This document shows positions 1-8,022 of a stretch of 40,973 nucleotides of DNA, piece after piece. The DNA lies in NCBI GenBank assembly GCA_017465745.1, contig JAFTVM010000037.1:1-40973 (forward strand). The letters are read 5' to 3'. The stretch is from Oscillospiraceae bacterium. Lineage in GTDB: Bacteria > Bacillota > Clostridia > Oscillospirales > Oscillospiraceae. A model generated the notes under the pieces. The model was given only the letters and a program-made list of their open reading frames with translations. It did no database searches and was not told the DNA's origin. The position numbers and the translations under genes were made by a program. The first letter of the stretch is position 1. Each line of letters begins with the position of its first letter.

Positions 1-96
1 GCCAAGAGACGCAACAGGAGCACTCTGGTGCGTTTATTCTTTTGCAAAATACAATCCTGCCGCATTTGAACTTTCGAATCCCGCCCAGCATAATAA

Positions 97-130
97 AAAA
101 TCCAGATACCCGGATGGGTATCTGGATTTT
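97..130. terminator. Rho-independent terminator hairpin after a partial tRNA-Arg tail copy
   Basis: A 13-bp stem of the type AATCCAGATACCC/GGGTATCTGGATT has a GGAT loop and is flanked by A and T runs, so it could act on either strand. On the minus strand it directly follows the partial copy of the tRNA-Arg 3' end, just as the true tRNA is followed by its own terminator. Confidence 0.75.
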
Positions 131-131
131 T

Positions 132-155
132 TGGTACGCCGGAAGGGACTCGAAC
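132..155 (-). repeat. Partial duplicate of the tRNA-Arg 3' end
   Basis: These 24 bases are identical to the last 24 bases of the tRNA-Arg gene (275-298), covering the CCA end, the acceptor 3' strand and part of the T arm. The rest of the tRNA is absent. The copy is followed by its own terminator hairpin. The stretch between the two copies (about 156-240) holds no gene and contains GTCCACCGGAC, a motif that recurs beside tRNA-Gly. Confidence 0.85.
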
Positions 156-240
156 TGGTGGTTTCGCTCCGTCAAGCCGTCGCGACTGACCGTCCACCGG
201 ACAGTTAGATTTTATGGTTCGAGTCTGCCAAGAAATAAAA

Positions 241-273
241 ATAATCCGAACCCGCAAATGTGGTTCGGATTAT
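241..273 (-). terminator. Terminator of tRNA-Arg
   Basis: A 12-bp perfect stem (ATAATCCGAACC with its complement) starts 1 base past the tRNA CCA end and is followed by a T-rich tract on the minus strand. Confidence 0.85.
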
Positions 274-274
274 C

Positions 275-351
275 TGGTACGCCGGAAGGGACTCGAACCC
301 CTGACCTACTGATTCGTAGTCAGTCACTCTATCCAACTGAGCTACCGGCGC
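275..351 (-). tRNA. tRNA-Arg(ACG)
   Basis: On the minus strand the gene folds as a full cloverleaf. The acceptor GCGCCGG pairs with CCGGCGT with one G-U pair. The anticodon stem ACTGA/TCAGT carries the loop CTACGAA, giving anticodon ACG, presumably read as inosine-CG. There is a normal GGTTCGAGTCC T arm, and CCA is encoded. A consensus-like promoter lies upstream and a terminator downstream. Confidence 0.96.
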
Positions 352-377
352 ATGTGCGTCTCGCTGAACGCTCGAAT

Positions 378-406
378 ATACTACCATGCGAAACGAAAAA
401 AGTCAA
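378..406 (-). promoter_or_regulatory. Promoter of tRNA-Arg
   Basis: On the minus strand, TTGACT and TAGTAT are separated by 17 bases and end 26 bases before the tRNA. Confidence 0.75.
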
Positions 407-451
407 GCCCTTTTTGAAAGATTTTGCGGAAATTTTTCCTGACTATCACCA

Positions 452-481
452 TTGACGCATCCCGGGGGGATATTGTAAAAT
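452..481 (+). promoter_or_regulatory. Probable promoter of mutY
   Basis: TTGACG and TAAAAT are separated by 18 bases, about 30 bases ahead of the mutY start. The -10 is weaker than those of the tRNA genes. Confidence 0.55.
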
Positions 482-513
482 GGACATATCTTTATGAAAG
501 GGGGAGATCCACG

Positions 514-1554
514 GTGAATATTCTGGAAAAGCTGCCTGGGGCGCTGCTGCCCTGGTATGATGCTTCCCATCGGGACCTGCCCTGGCGGGCGGATCGGGAG
601 CCGTACCACATCTGGCTGTCGGAGATCATGCTCCAGCAGACCCGGGTGGAGGCGGTGAAGGGCTATTACACCCGGTTCCTGGAGGCGCTTCCAACCATTG
701 AAGCCCTCTCCCGCTGCGATGACGACGTGCTGCACAAGCTCTGGGAGGGCCTGGGCTATTACAGCCGGGTGCGGAATCTGAAAAAAGCGGCGATCCGCAT
801 TATGGAAGACCACGGCGGTGTGTTTCCCCGAACCTTCCAGGAAGTGCTGGCGCTGCCCGGCATCGGTGACTATACAGCCGGAGCGATCTGCTCCATCGCC
901 ATGGGCCTGCCCACCCCGGCGGTGGACGGCAATGTGCTGCGGGTCATTTCCCGCATCACCGAGGATGACACCCCCATCGATCTGCCTGCCTGTAAAAAAG
1001 CGGTTCGGGACCGTCTGACGGCGGTGTATCCCCACCGGGCAGGGGATTTTACCCAGGCGCTCATGGAGCTGGGCGCTACCCTCTGCGGCCCCAACTGGAA
1101 ACCCCGGTGCGAGCAATGTCCCTGTAACGCTTTCTGCGGCGGATATCTGCACGGTACGGCGGAGAATTTTCCGGTCAAGCTGCCGAAAAAGGGACGAAAA
1201 ATACAGGAAATGACGGTTTTTATCGCTTCCTGTGACGGCCGCTACGCGCTGCTCAGGCGCCCGGATGAGGGATTGCTGGCGGGGCTGTGGCAGTTTCCCA
1301 ATGTCCCCGGCAAACTGGACACGGCGGAAGCGATGGCAGCAGCGGAAGGCCTGGGCCTGACGCCCCGGGAGATTTTCCGCAGCGTTGAACGCAAGCATAT
1401 TTTCACCCACATCGAATGGAAGATGCGGGGCTGGTATCTGGAAGTAACGGACTGCCCGGACGGCTTCACCTGGCTGACGGCGGAGGAGATCCGCCGCTCT
1501 GCGGCGCTGCCCACGGCATTCCGGCAATTTTGGGAGGAAGAGGACCATGTTTGA
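514..1554 (+). CDS. mutY: A/G-specific adenine glycosylase MutY
   Basis: Removes adenine mispaired with 8-oxoguanine in base-excision repair. The 346-residue protein has the catalytic glutamate in WLSEIMLQQT (Glu37), the helix-hairpin-helix LPGIGDYTAGAI, the catalytic aspartate in VDGNVLRV (Asp138), and four cysteines near residues 195-215 that would hold the [4Fe-4S] cluster. The C-terminal part, from about residue 230 (GLLAGLWQFP), is the Nudix-like domain that recognises 8-oxoG in MutY proteins. The start is taken as GTG because AAAGGGGGAG lies 7 bases before it; the open frame extends further upstream without a ribosome site. The stop overlaps the next gene by 8 bases, so the two are probably co-transcribed. 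Confidence 0.95.
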   Translation: MNILEKLPGALLPWYDASHRDLPWRADREPYHIWLSEIMLQQTRVEAVKGYYTRFLEALPTIEALSRCDDDVLHKLWEGLGYYSRVRNLKKAAIRIMEDHGGVFPRTFQEVLALPGIGDYTAGAICSIAMGLPTPAVDGNVLRVISRITEDDTPIDLPACKKAVRDRLTAVYPHRAGDFTQALMELGATLCGPNWKPRCEQCPCNAFCGGYLHGTAENFPVKLPKKGRKIQEMTVFIASCDGRYALLRRPDEGLLAGLWQFPNVPGKLDTAEAMAAAEGLGLTPREIFRSVERKHIFTHIEWKMRGWYLEVTDCPDGFTWLTAEEIRRSAALPTAFRQFWEEEDHV

Positions 1555-2332
1555 TTTTCATTTGCACTCGACGGTATCCTTCGATGGCCTTTCCGAGGCC
1601 CGGGATATGGTTCAGGCCGCCAGGGAGCGCGGTCTGAAAGAGATCTGCTTCACGGACCACATCGACCATGAGGTGAATGTGGAAAAGGAGATCATGGTCT
1701 TCGATTTCGACGAATACAGTTCCGCCTATGATGATCTGGAGGCCGAGGGCCTGAAGATCCGCCGGGGCGTGGAGTACGGCATCAAGCCCTATAATATGGA
1801 GGAGATGCGGCGGGAACTGCAGAAACGGCATTTTGACTTCGTCATCGGCTCCGTCCATTTTGTGGACGAGATGGATGTGTATCTGGCTCCTTTCTGGGAG
1901 GGACGCACCAAGGAGTCCGCCTATCTGCGGTTCATGGAGGAGACCCTGAAATGCGTGCAGGCCCACGACGATTTCGATGTACTGGGCCACCTGACCTTCA
2001 TCTGCAAGGGCCGGGGCAACCCCACCAAGGAGCTGATCCGCTGCAATGATTACCGGGAGCTGACCGATGAGATCCTGAAGACACTGGCCCGGAAGGGCCG
2101 GGGTATGGAGATGAACACCAGCGGCATGGACCGCTGCGGTGATTTCCTGCCGGACGCGGAATATTTCAAGCGGTTTAAGGAGCTGGGCGGCGAGATCGTC
2201 ACCGTTGGCTCCGATGCGCACAATACCCAGCGTGTGGGTCAGTATACCCATCAGGCATGCCGGATTCTGGGGGACATCTTCGGGTATGTCTGCACCTTCC
2301 AGAACCGCAAGCCGATTTTCCATAAGATATGA
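1547..2332 (+). CDS. PHP-domain phosphatase, histidinol-phosphatase (HisJ/HisK) family
   Basis: A 261-residue PHP-domain metallo-phosphoesterase. Metal ligands are visible in order: FHLHST near the N-terminus, FTDHID, GSVHF, DVLGHL and VGSDAHN at the C-terminal end. The closest named family is the histidinol-phosphatase HisJ type, which makes histidinol from histidinol phosphate. There are no other histidine genes nearby, so the true substrate could be another phosphate monoester. It overlaps mutY by 8 bases and has its own ribosome site (GGAGG) inside the end of mutY. A strong terminator follows directly. Confidence 0.88.
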   Translation: MFDFHLHSTVSFDGLSEARDMVQAARERGLKEICFTDHIDHEVNVEKEIMVFDFDEYSSAYDDLEAEGLKIRRGVEYGIKPYNMEEMRRELQKRHFDFVIGSVHFVDEMDVYLAPFWEGRTKESAYLRFMEETLKCVQAHDDFDVLGHLTFICKGRGNPTKELIRCNDYRELTDEILKTLARKGRGMEMNTSGMDRCGDFLPDAEYFKRFKELGGEIVTVGSDAHNTQRVGQYTHQACRILGDIFGYVCTFQNRKPIFHKI

Positions 2333-2336
2333 ATAG

Positions 2337-2375
2337 GACCGCCGTCACATTCCCTGTGACGGCGGTCGACTTTTT
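2337..2375 (+). terminator. Terminator after the mutY-PHP operon
   Basis: A 13-bp stem (GACCGCCGTCACA with its complement) is followed by a T run. The T run touches the stop codon of the convergent small regulator gene. Confidence 0.85.
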
Positions 2376-2593
2376 CACAGCTTCTGATCATCCTCGCTGG
2401 GGACGTATTCCACCACGTCCTCGATCCGGCAGCCGAGAATCCGGCACAGGTCGTTGACGGTGGTGGTGTTCAGGGGCTTGTTCTTGCGCAGTTTGTCGAT
2501 GGTGGAGCTGGAAATGCGGTGATTTTTGATGAGGGTATATGTGGTTTCGGAGGAATTGCGCAAGGTCACCCAAAAAGGAGAATAGGATATCAT
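2375..2593 (-). CDS. Small Xre/Cro-type helix-turn-helix regulator
   Basis: A 72-residue protein that is almost entirely one HTH domain of the compact type found in YozG-like regulators. The recognition region reads SSSTIDKLRKNKPLNTTTV, then LCRILGCRIEDVVEYVP, the usual end of these short Xre proteins. There is no effector domain, so it probably acts alone as a dimer. The start is supported by AGGAGG 7 bases upstream. It is transcribed away from the topoisomerase pair, and the approximately 190-base region between them has a promoter for the right-hand gene, so it could regulate either itself or the topoisomerase operon; nothing in the sequence proves this. Confidence 0.82.
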   Translation of the reverse strand: MISYSPFWVTLRNSSETTYTLIKNHRISSSTIDKLRKNKPLNTTTVNDLCRILGCRIEDVVEYVPSEDDQKL

Positions 2594-2713
2594 ATATCTG
2601 CCTCCTATGTTCGTTTGATCCTATCATATCGTCAAATCTTTTTATTGACTATAATCAGAATAAAGACCATATTCTTCCAAAACCGGAGGGGAAGGCACGG
2701 CGAAGGGCAGTTG

Positions 2714-2742
2714 TTGACTTCCGTTTGATTTTTGCGTATAAT
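2714..2742 (+). promoter_or_regulatory. Promoter of the topoisomerase operon
   Basis: TTGACT and a perfect TATAAT are separated by 17 bases. The expected transcript start near 2749 leaves a leader of about 34 bases, which also excludes the upstream TTG at 2732 as a start codon. Confidence 0.85.
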
Positions 2743-2782
2743 ACAATCGAATTACTATGGATTACTATGGCAGGTTATGATT

Positions 2783-4768
2783 ATGGCTACGAAAAAGCAA
2801 CAGCAACAGTATGATAACTCCAGTATCTCCATGCTGAAGGGGGAGGAGCGGGTTCGCAAGCGTCCCGCCGTCATCTTCGGCTCCGATGATCTGGAGGGCT
2901 GCAAGCACGCGGTGTTTGAGATCCTCTCCAACGCCATCGACGAGGCCAGAGAGGGCCACGGCGATACCATCGTTGTCACCCGCTACGAGGATCTGTCCGT
3001 CGAAGTGGAGGACTTCGGCCGGGGCTGCCCTGTAGACTACAACGAGAACGAAAAACGCTACAACTGGGAGCTGGTCTTCTGTGAGATGTATGCCGGCGGC
3101 AAGTATGGCGAAAACGGCGAGAACTATGAGTATTCCCTGGGTCTCAACGGCCTGGGCTCCTGTGCCACCCAGTATGCTTCCGAATACTTCGATGCAACCA
3201 TCCGCCGGGACGGCTTCCGTTATGATCTGCACTTCGAGAAAGGCCGCAATGTGGGCGGCCTGAAAAAGGAAAAGGCTGACCGGAAAAAGACCGGTTCCTG
3301 TTTCCGCTGGCGTCCCGACCGGGAGGTCTTCACCGATATCGACATCCCCGTGGAATACTACCGGGATGTCCTCAAGCGCCAGGCCGTTGTCAACAAGGGC
3401 ATCACCTTCAAATTCCGCCACCAGGTTGGAAAAAAGTTCGAGGAAGAGGAATTCTGTTATTCCGACGGCATCAAGCAGTATGTGGAAGAACTGGTGGGGG
3501 ATAACGCCTTCACCATGCCCGTTTTCTGGGAGACGGAGCGCCGGGGCCGGGATGCGGAAAACCGTCCCGAAATGAAGCTGAAGATCACCGCTTCCTTCTG
3601 CTTCTCCAAGCAAATCAGCCACACGGAGTATTACCACAACTCCTCCTGGCTGGAATACGGCGGCAGCCCTGACCGGGCATTGCGCCTTGGTTTCACCGCC
3701 GCTTTTGACAAATATCTGAAAGACAACAATAAATATACCAAGAATGAGTCCAAGATCCTCTTCCAGGACGTCCAGGATTCCCTGGTGATGGTCACCAACT
3801 GCTTCTCCACCATCGGCTGCTTTGAGAACCAGACCAAGAAGTCTGTGAATTCCAAGTTTACCCAGGAGGCCATGACCGCTTTCTTCAAGGAGCAGCTGCA
3901 GGTCTGGTTCATTGAGAACAAGCAGGAGGCCGACCGGGCCGCTGACCAGATCCTGGTGAACAAGCGGGCCCGTGAGTCCGCCGAAAAGACCAAGTCCAAT
4001 GTGAAGAAGAAGCTCTCCGGCTCCATCGACATTGCCAACCGTGTCCAGAAGTTTGTCGACTGCCGCAGCCGTGACACCGCTGTGCGCGAGCTCTACATCG
4101 TGGAGGGTGACTCCGCACTGGGCAGCGTCAAGCTGAGCCGTGACGCGGAATTTCAGGGCATCATGCCCGTCCGCGGCAAGATCCTCAACTGCCTGAAGGC
4201 CGACTACAACAAGATTTTCGCCAGCCCCATCATCACCGACCTGATGAAGGTCCTGGGCTGCGGCGTGGAGGTCCAGGGCAAGAAGGCCAAGGAGCTTTCC
4301 AATTTCGATATCGACAATCTGCGCTGGAGCAAGGTGGTCATCTGCACCGATGCCGACTACGACGGCTTCCAGATCCGCACCCTGATCCTGACCATGATCT
4401 ACCGGCTGTGCCCCACGCTGATCCATGAGGGCTATGTCTATATCGCAGAATCCCCCCTGTTTGAGATCACCTGTAAGGACAAGACCTGGTTTGCCTACAA
4501 CGAGGGCGAAAAGGCCAGGATCCTCAAGGGTCTGGAGGGCAAGAAGGTCACCATCCAGCGCTCCAAGGGTCTTGGTGAGAACGATCCCGAGATGATGTGG
4601 ATGACCACCATGAATCCCGAGACCCGCCGCCTCATCAAGGTCATGCCCGAAGATGCCGAGCGCACCGCCTATTATTTCGATATCCTCCTGGGCGACAGGC
4701 TCACGGAGCGAAAGAATTTCATCGCGGAAAACGGCGCCAAGTATCTCGAGCTGGCGGATATTTCATAA
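2783..4768 (+). CDS. Type IIA DNA topoisomerase, B (ATPase/Toprim) subunit, topo IV ParE-like, divergent
   Basis: A 661-residue ATP-hydrolysing subunit that would pair with the A subunit encoded downstream to pass one duplex through another. It has a GHKL ATPase domain (EILSNAIDEA with Asn50), the glycine-rich lid (GLNGLGS), a transducer domain, and a Toprim domain with YIVEGDSALGS (about residue 440) and TDADYDG (about residue 521). Both Toprim motifs deviate from the canonical GyrB/ParE forms EGDSAGGSAK and TDADVDGAHI, so this is probably a second, divergent topoisomerase rather than the cell's gyrase. ATG 2783 is chosen over ATG 2777 on spacing to a weak AGG; both are downstream of the promoter. 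A stretch of four glutamines follows the start. Confidence 0.88.
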   Translation: MATKKQQQQYDNSSISMLKGEERVRKRPAVIFGSDDLEGCKHAVFEILSNAIDEAREGHGDTIVVTRYEDLSVEVEDFGRGCPVDYNENEKRYNWELVFCEMYAGGKYGENGENYEYSLGLNGLGSCATQYASEYFDATIRRDGFRYDLHFEKGRNVGGLKKEKADRKKTGSCFRWRPDREVFTDIDIPVEYYRDVLKRQAVVNKGITFKFRHQVGKKFEEEEFCYSDGIKQYVEELVGDNAFTMPVFWETERRGRDAENRPEMKLKITASFCFSKQISHTEYYHNSSWLEYGGSPDRALRLGFTAAFDKYLKDNNKYTKNESKILFQDVQDSLVMVTNCFSTIGCFENQTKKSVNSKFTQEAMTAFFKEQLQVWFIENKQEADRAADQILVNKRARESAEKTKSNVKKKLSGSIDIANRVQKFVDCRSRDTAVRELYIVEGDSALGSVKLSRDAEFQGIMPVRGKILNCLKADYNKIFASPIITDLMKVLGCGVEVQGKKAKELSNFDIDNLRWSKVVICTDADYDGFQIRTLILTMIYRLCPTLIHEGYVYIAESPLFEITCKDKTWFAYNEGEKARILKGLEGKKVTIQRSKGLGENDPEMMWMTTMNPETRRLIKVMPEDAERTAYYFDILLGDRLTERKNFIAENGAKYLELADIS

Positions 4769-4769
4769 T

Positions 4770-4856
4770 AATTGACAGTTGAAAGCGGAAATATTATTAA
4801 AAATGTCCGGGAAGCGGACACCATAACTGTCCATTGTCCACTGTCAATTGTCAATT
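4770..4856. repeat. Short inverted repeat with four TGTCMAY heptads between the topoisomerase genes
   Basis: AATTGACAGT at the left edge is exactly complementary to ACTGTCAATT at 4840-4849. The right arm is built from four 7-base units in a row (TGTCCAT, TGTCCAC, TGTCAAT, TGTCAAT; 4828-4855). A small GTCCG/CGGAC hairpin sits between the arms. It fills nearly the whole gap between two otherwise co-transcribed genes and codes for nothing, so it looks like an inserted REP/MITE-type element. Confidence 0.65.
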
Positions 4857-4877
4857 CAAGACTGTAAGGAGTGCAAC

Positions 4878-7124
4878 ATGGCACGAAAGAAACAAGAACC
4901 CGAAAAGAAGAAAAAAGTAAACACCGACGGCATCATGGGCCTGGTGGGCTCCACCACCGAGCAGCCCATCTCCGAAACGCTGGAGATCAACTACATGCCC
5001 TACGCCATGTCGGTCATCGTGTCCAGAGCGATCCCGGAGATCGACGGCTTCAAGCCCTCCCACCGCAAGCTCCTGTACACCATGTATAAAATGGGTCTGC
5101 TCACCGGCGGCCGCACCAAGTCCGCCAATATTGTCGGCCAGACCATGCGCCTGAATCCCCACGGCGACGCCGCCATCTATGAGACCATGGTGCGCCTGGC
5201 CCGGGGCAACGAGACCCTGCTGCATCCCTTTGTGGATTCCAAGGGCAACTTCGGTAAGGTCTACTCCCGGGACATGGCCTACGCCGCTGCCCGCTATACG
5301 GAGGCAAAGCTGGATTCCATCTGCACCGAGATCTTTAAGGATATCGATTCCGACACCGTGGACATGGTGGATAACTATGACGCCACCATGAAAGAGCCTA
5401 CGCTGCTGCCCACCACCTTCCCCAATGTGCTGGTGAGCGCCAACCAGGGCATCGCCGTCGGCATGGCGTCCAATATCTGCTCGTTCAATCTGAAAGAGGT
5501 CTGCGATACCGCCATCGCCCTGATGAAGAATCCCGACCACGATATCCTTTCCACACTGCCCGGCCCCGATTTCTCCACCGGCGCGGAGCTTCTCTTTGAC
5601 GAAGCCACCACCCGGGAGATCTACAATACCGGTCGCGGCAGCTTCAAGCTGCGGGCAAAGTGGCAGTATGTCAAGGCCGGCAACCTCATCGAGATCACCC
5701 AGATTCCGTATTCGACTGCTACCGAAGTCATCATGGATAAGGTGGCGGAGCTGATCAAGGCCGGCAAGATCAAGGAGATCACCGACATGCGCGATGAGAC
5801 CGACCTGGGCGGCCTGAAGCTGACCATCGACCTCAAGCGCGGCGTGGATCCCGAAAAGCTGATGCAGAAGCTCTTCCGGCTGACGCCCCTGCAGGACAGC
5901 TTCCCCTGCAATTTCAATATCCTCATCGCCGGTATGCCCCGGGTCATGGGTGTTGGGGAGATCCTCACCGAGTGGACAGCCTGGCGCACCGACTGCGTCA
6001 AGCGGCGCATCTTCTTCCAGGTGAAGAAGAAGGAAGACCGCCTGCACCTGCTGAAGGGTCTGGAACGGATCCTGCTGGACATCGACAAGGCGATCCGGAT
6101 CATCCGGGAGACGGAGCTTGAAAGTGAAGTCATTCCCAACCTGATGATCGGCTTCGGCATCGACGAGATCCAGGCAAACTACGTGGCCGAAATCAAGCTG
6201 CGCAATATCAATAAGGAATACATCCTCAAGCAGACCAAGGCAGTCGACCAGCTGGAAAAGGAGATCGCGGAGTTGAAGGACATTCTGAATTCCGCCCGGA
6301 AGCTGCGCAACGTCATTATCAAGGAGCTGCAGGAAGTTTCCAGGAAATTCGGCCAGCCCCGCAAGACGGAAATCGTCTACGAGGTGGCGGAAGCCGCCGA
6401 AGAAGAGGAAGAAGAGCAGACGCCTGATTATCCGGTCACCGTCTTCGTCTCCCGGGAGGGTTACCTGAAGAAGATCACGCAGCAGTCCCTGCGGATGTCC
6501 GGCGAGCAGAAGTTCAAGGAGGGCGACGCCCTGGCATTCAGCCGGGAAGCCACCAACCGCACGGAGCTGCTGGTATTCACTGACAAATTCCAGTGCTACA
6601 AGTCCCGCCTTTCCGACTTCCCCGACGGCAAGGCCTCCCAGTGGGGCGAGTACCTGCCCCAGAAGCTGGGAATGGAAGCCGACGAAAAGGTCACCCAGGT
6701 GGTGCTCACCGCCGATTACAGGGGCTTCGTGCTGTTCTTCTTCGAAAACGGCAAGGTGGCCAAGGTCCCCCTCAATGCCTACGAGACCAAGACCAACCGC
6801 AAGAAGCTCACCGGCGCCTATTCCGACAAGTCCCCCATCCGCACCATTATGGCGCTGGAGGAGGATGCCCAGATGGTGGTCTACTCCACCGATGGCCGGG
6901 CCGCCATCTTCTCCACTGCCCAGCTGCTGCCCAAGACCACCCGCAATACCCAGGGCGTGGCTGTACTGACGCTGAAAAAGAAAGCCATCCTGGACCGTGC
7001 CGCGCTGCTGGAAGTCTCCGGCATCGTCAACATTTCCCGCTACCGCTCCAAGACCATCCCCACCGCCGGCGCCCTTCTCAGGGAAGAGGACAGTCCTGAA
7101 AAACAGAAGAGCTTTGAAGTGTAA
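4878..7124 (+). CDS. Type IIA DNA topoisomerase, A (breakage-reunion) subunit, topo IV ParC-like, divergent
   Basis: A 748-residue subunit that cuts and rejoins DNA. The catalytic tyrosine is Tyr140 in AAARYTEAKL, and the winged-helix segment reads DGFKPSHRKLLYTM, a variant of the usual DGLKPVQRRILY. A coiled-coil region lies around residues 400-500, followed by an acidic linker (EEEEEEQ). The C-terminal quarter has beta-pinwheel-like repeats but no QRRGGKG GyrA box, which argues for a ParC/decatenase-like role rather than supercoiling. The start ATG has AAGGAG 6 bases upstream. It follows the B subunit after a 109-base gap occupied by a repeat, and the two probably share a promoter. Confidence 0.88.
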   Translation: MARKKQEPEKKKKVNTDGIMGLVGSTTEQPISETLEINYMPYAMSVIVSRAIPEIDGFKPSHRKLLYTMYKMGLLTGGRTKSANIVGQTMRLNPHGDAAIYETMVRLARGNETLLHPFVDSKGNFGKVYSRDMAYAAARYTEAKLDSICTEIFKDIDSDTVDMVDNYDATMKEPTLLPTTFPNVLVSANQGIAVGMASNICSFNLKEVCDTAIALMKNPDHDILSTLPGPDFSTGAELLFDEATTREIYNTGRGSFKLRAKWQYVKAGNLIEITQIPYSTATEVIMDKVAELIKAGKIKEITDMRDETDLGGLKLTIDLKRGVDPEKLMQKLFRLTPLQDSFPCNFNILIAGMPRVMGVGEILTEWTAWRTDCVKRRIFFQVKKKEDRLHLLKGLERILLDIDKAIRIIRETELESEVIPNLMIGFGIDEIQANYVAEIKLRNINKEYILKQTKAVDQLEKEIAELKDILNSARKLRNVIIKELQEVSRKFGQPRKTEIVYEVAEAAEEEEEEQTPDYPVTVFVSREGYLKKITQQSLRMSGEQKFKEGDALAFSREATNRTELLVFTDKFQCYKSRLSDFPDGKASQWGEYLPQKLGMEADEKVTQVVLTADYRGFVLFFFENGKVAKVPLNAYETKTNRKKLTGAYSDKSPIRTIMALEEDAQMVVYSTDGRAAIFSTAQLLPKTTRNTQGVAVLTLKKKAILDRAALLEVSGIVNISRYRSKTIPTAGALLREEDSPEKQKSFEV

Positions 7125-7148
7125 TCGATTGTAAATGGAGGAACAGCC

Positions 7149-8012
7149 ATGGAACATCTCTGGAAAAAATTCGGCTGGCTGCTCAGCACCCTGGCGGGCA
7201 GCCTTGTGTTCGCCCTGGGCTTTGACTTTTTCCTGGCCCCCAATGACCTGAACCCCGGCGGTATTTCCGGCCTGTCCATGGTCATTGTGGAGCTGATCGG
7301 CTTTGGCTCTGTCGGCACCCTGTCCATTCTGATCAATCTGCCGCTGTTTGCGCTGGGCGGTATCAAGATCGGCCGGCGTTTCTTCCTCGGCTCCATCCTC
7401 GGCATGGTCAGCAGTTCCGTGCTGATCGACGCCATAGCCCTGCTTCCGGCACCCCAGAGTGAACCCCTGCTGGGGGCTCTGTACGGCGGCGTAGTCTGCG
7501 GCGCGGGCTTGGGGCTGGTCTTTGTGGCAGGCACTTCCACCGGCGGCTCCGATATTCTGGTGCGGCTGCTGAAACTCAAGTACCGCAATGTGCCCATCGG
7601 CCAGATCTCCATGAGCTTCGATCTGATCGTGGTGGTGCTGACGGGTCTGGTGTTCCACGATGTGACCAAGGCCATGTATACGGGCGTGACGGTCTTTATC
7701 TGTGGCAAGGTCATTGACGCCATGGTCTACCGTTTCGACTATTCCAAGGTGGCCCTCATCATTTCCGGGGAATACGACGAGATCGCCCGGCAGATCGGTC
7801 TCAAGCTGGACCGGGGCGCCACATTCCTCCACGGCGAGGGCTCCTACAGCGGCACACCCACCAAGGTAGTGCTGGTTGCCATCAAGCGCCAGCAGCTGGC
7901 GGAGCTGAAGGAACTGGTGATCGCCATTGACCCGAACGCCTTTATCATCGTCCAGGAAGCCCACCAGGTGCTGGGCGACGGATTTATCCGCTACAGCAAG
8001 GACGCCCTGTAA
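7149..8012 (+). CDS. YitT/DUF2179-family membrane protein
   Basis: A 287-residue protein with five or six hydrophobic segments in the first 200 residues (for example GSLVFALGFDFFL, TLSILINLPLFAL and FDLIVVVLTGLVF) and a conserved small-residue stretch VFVAGTSTGGSDIL. The C-terminal cytoplasmic domain (residues about 205-285, with GEGSYSGTPTKVVLV) is the DUF2179 domain. This is the domain order of the YitT family, whose transport role is unknown. It starts 24 bases after the topoisomerase A gene with a GGAGGA ribosome site, and the next gene follows 10 bases later, so it is probably in the same transcript. Confidence 0.88.
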   Translation: MEHLWKKFGWLLSTLAGSLVFALGFDFFLAPNDLNPGGISGLSMVIVELIGFGSVGTLSILINLPLFALGGIKIGRRFFLGSILGMVSSSVLIDAIALLPAPQSEPLLGALYGGVVCGAGLGLVFVAGTSTGGSDILVRLLKLKYRNVPIGQISMSFDLIVVVLTGLVFHDVTKAMYTGVTVFICGKVIDAMVYRFDYSKVALIISGEYDEIARQIGLKLDRGATFLHGEGSYSGTPTKVVLVAIKRQQLAELKELVIAIDPNAFIIVQEAHQVLGDGFIRYSKDAL

Positions 8013-8022
8013 GGAGAACGAC

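Noticed and set aside
42-455. Frames across tRNA-Arg, and likewise across tRNA-Asp (11846-12175) and the tRNA-Thr fragment (26560-27036)
   Set aside because: They translate tRNA and terminator sequence and have no ribosome site.
4878-7124. Naming the A subunit GyrA
   Set aside because: No QRRGGKG GyrA box was seen in the C-terminal part, and the partner B subunit has non-gyrase Toprim motifs.
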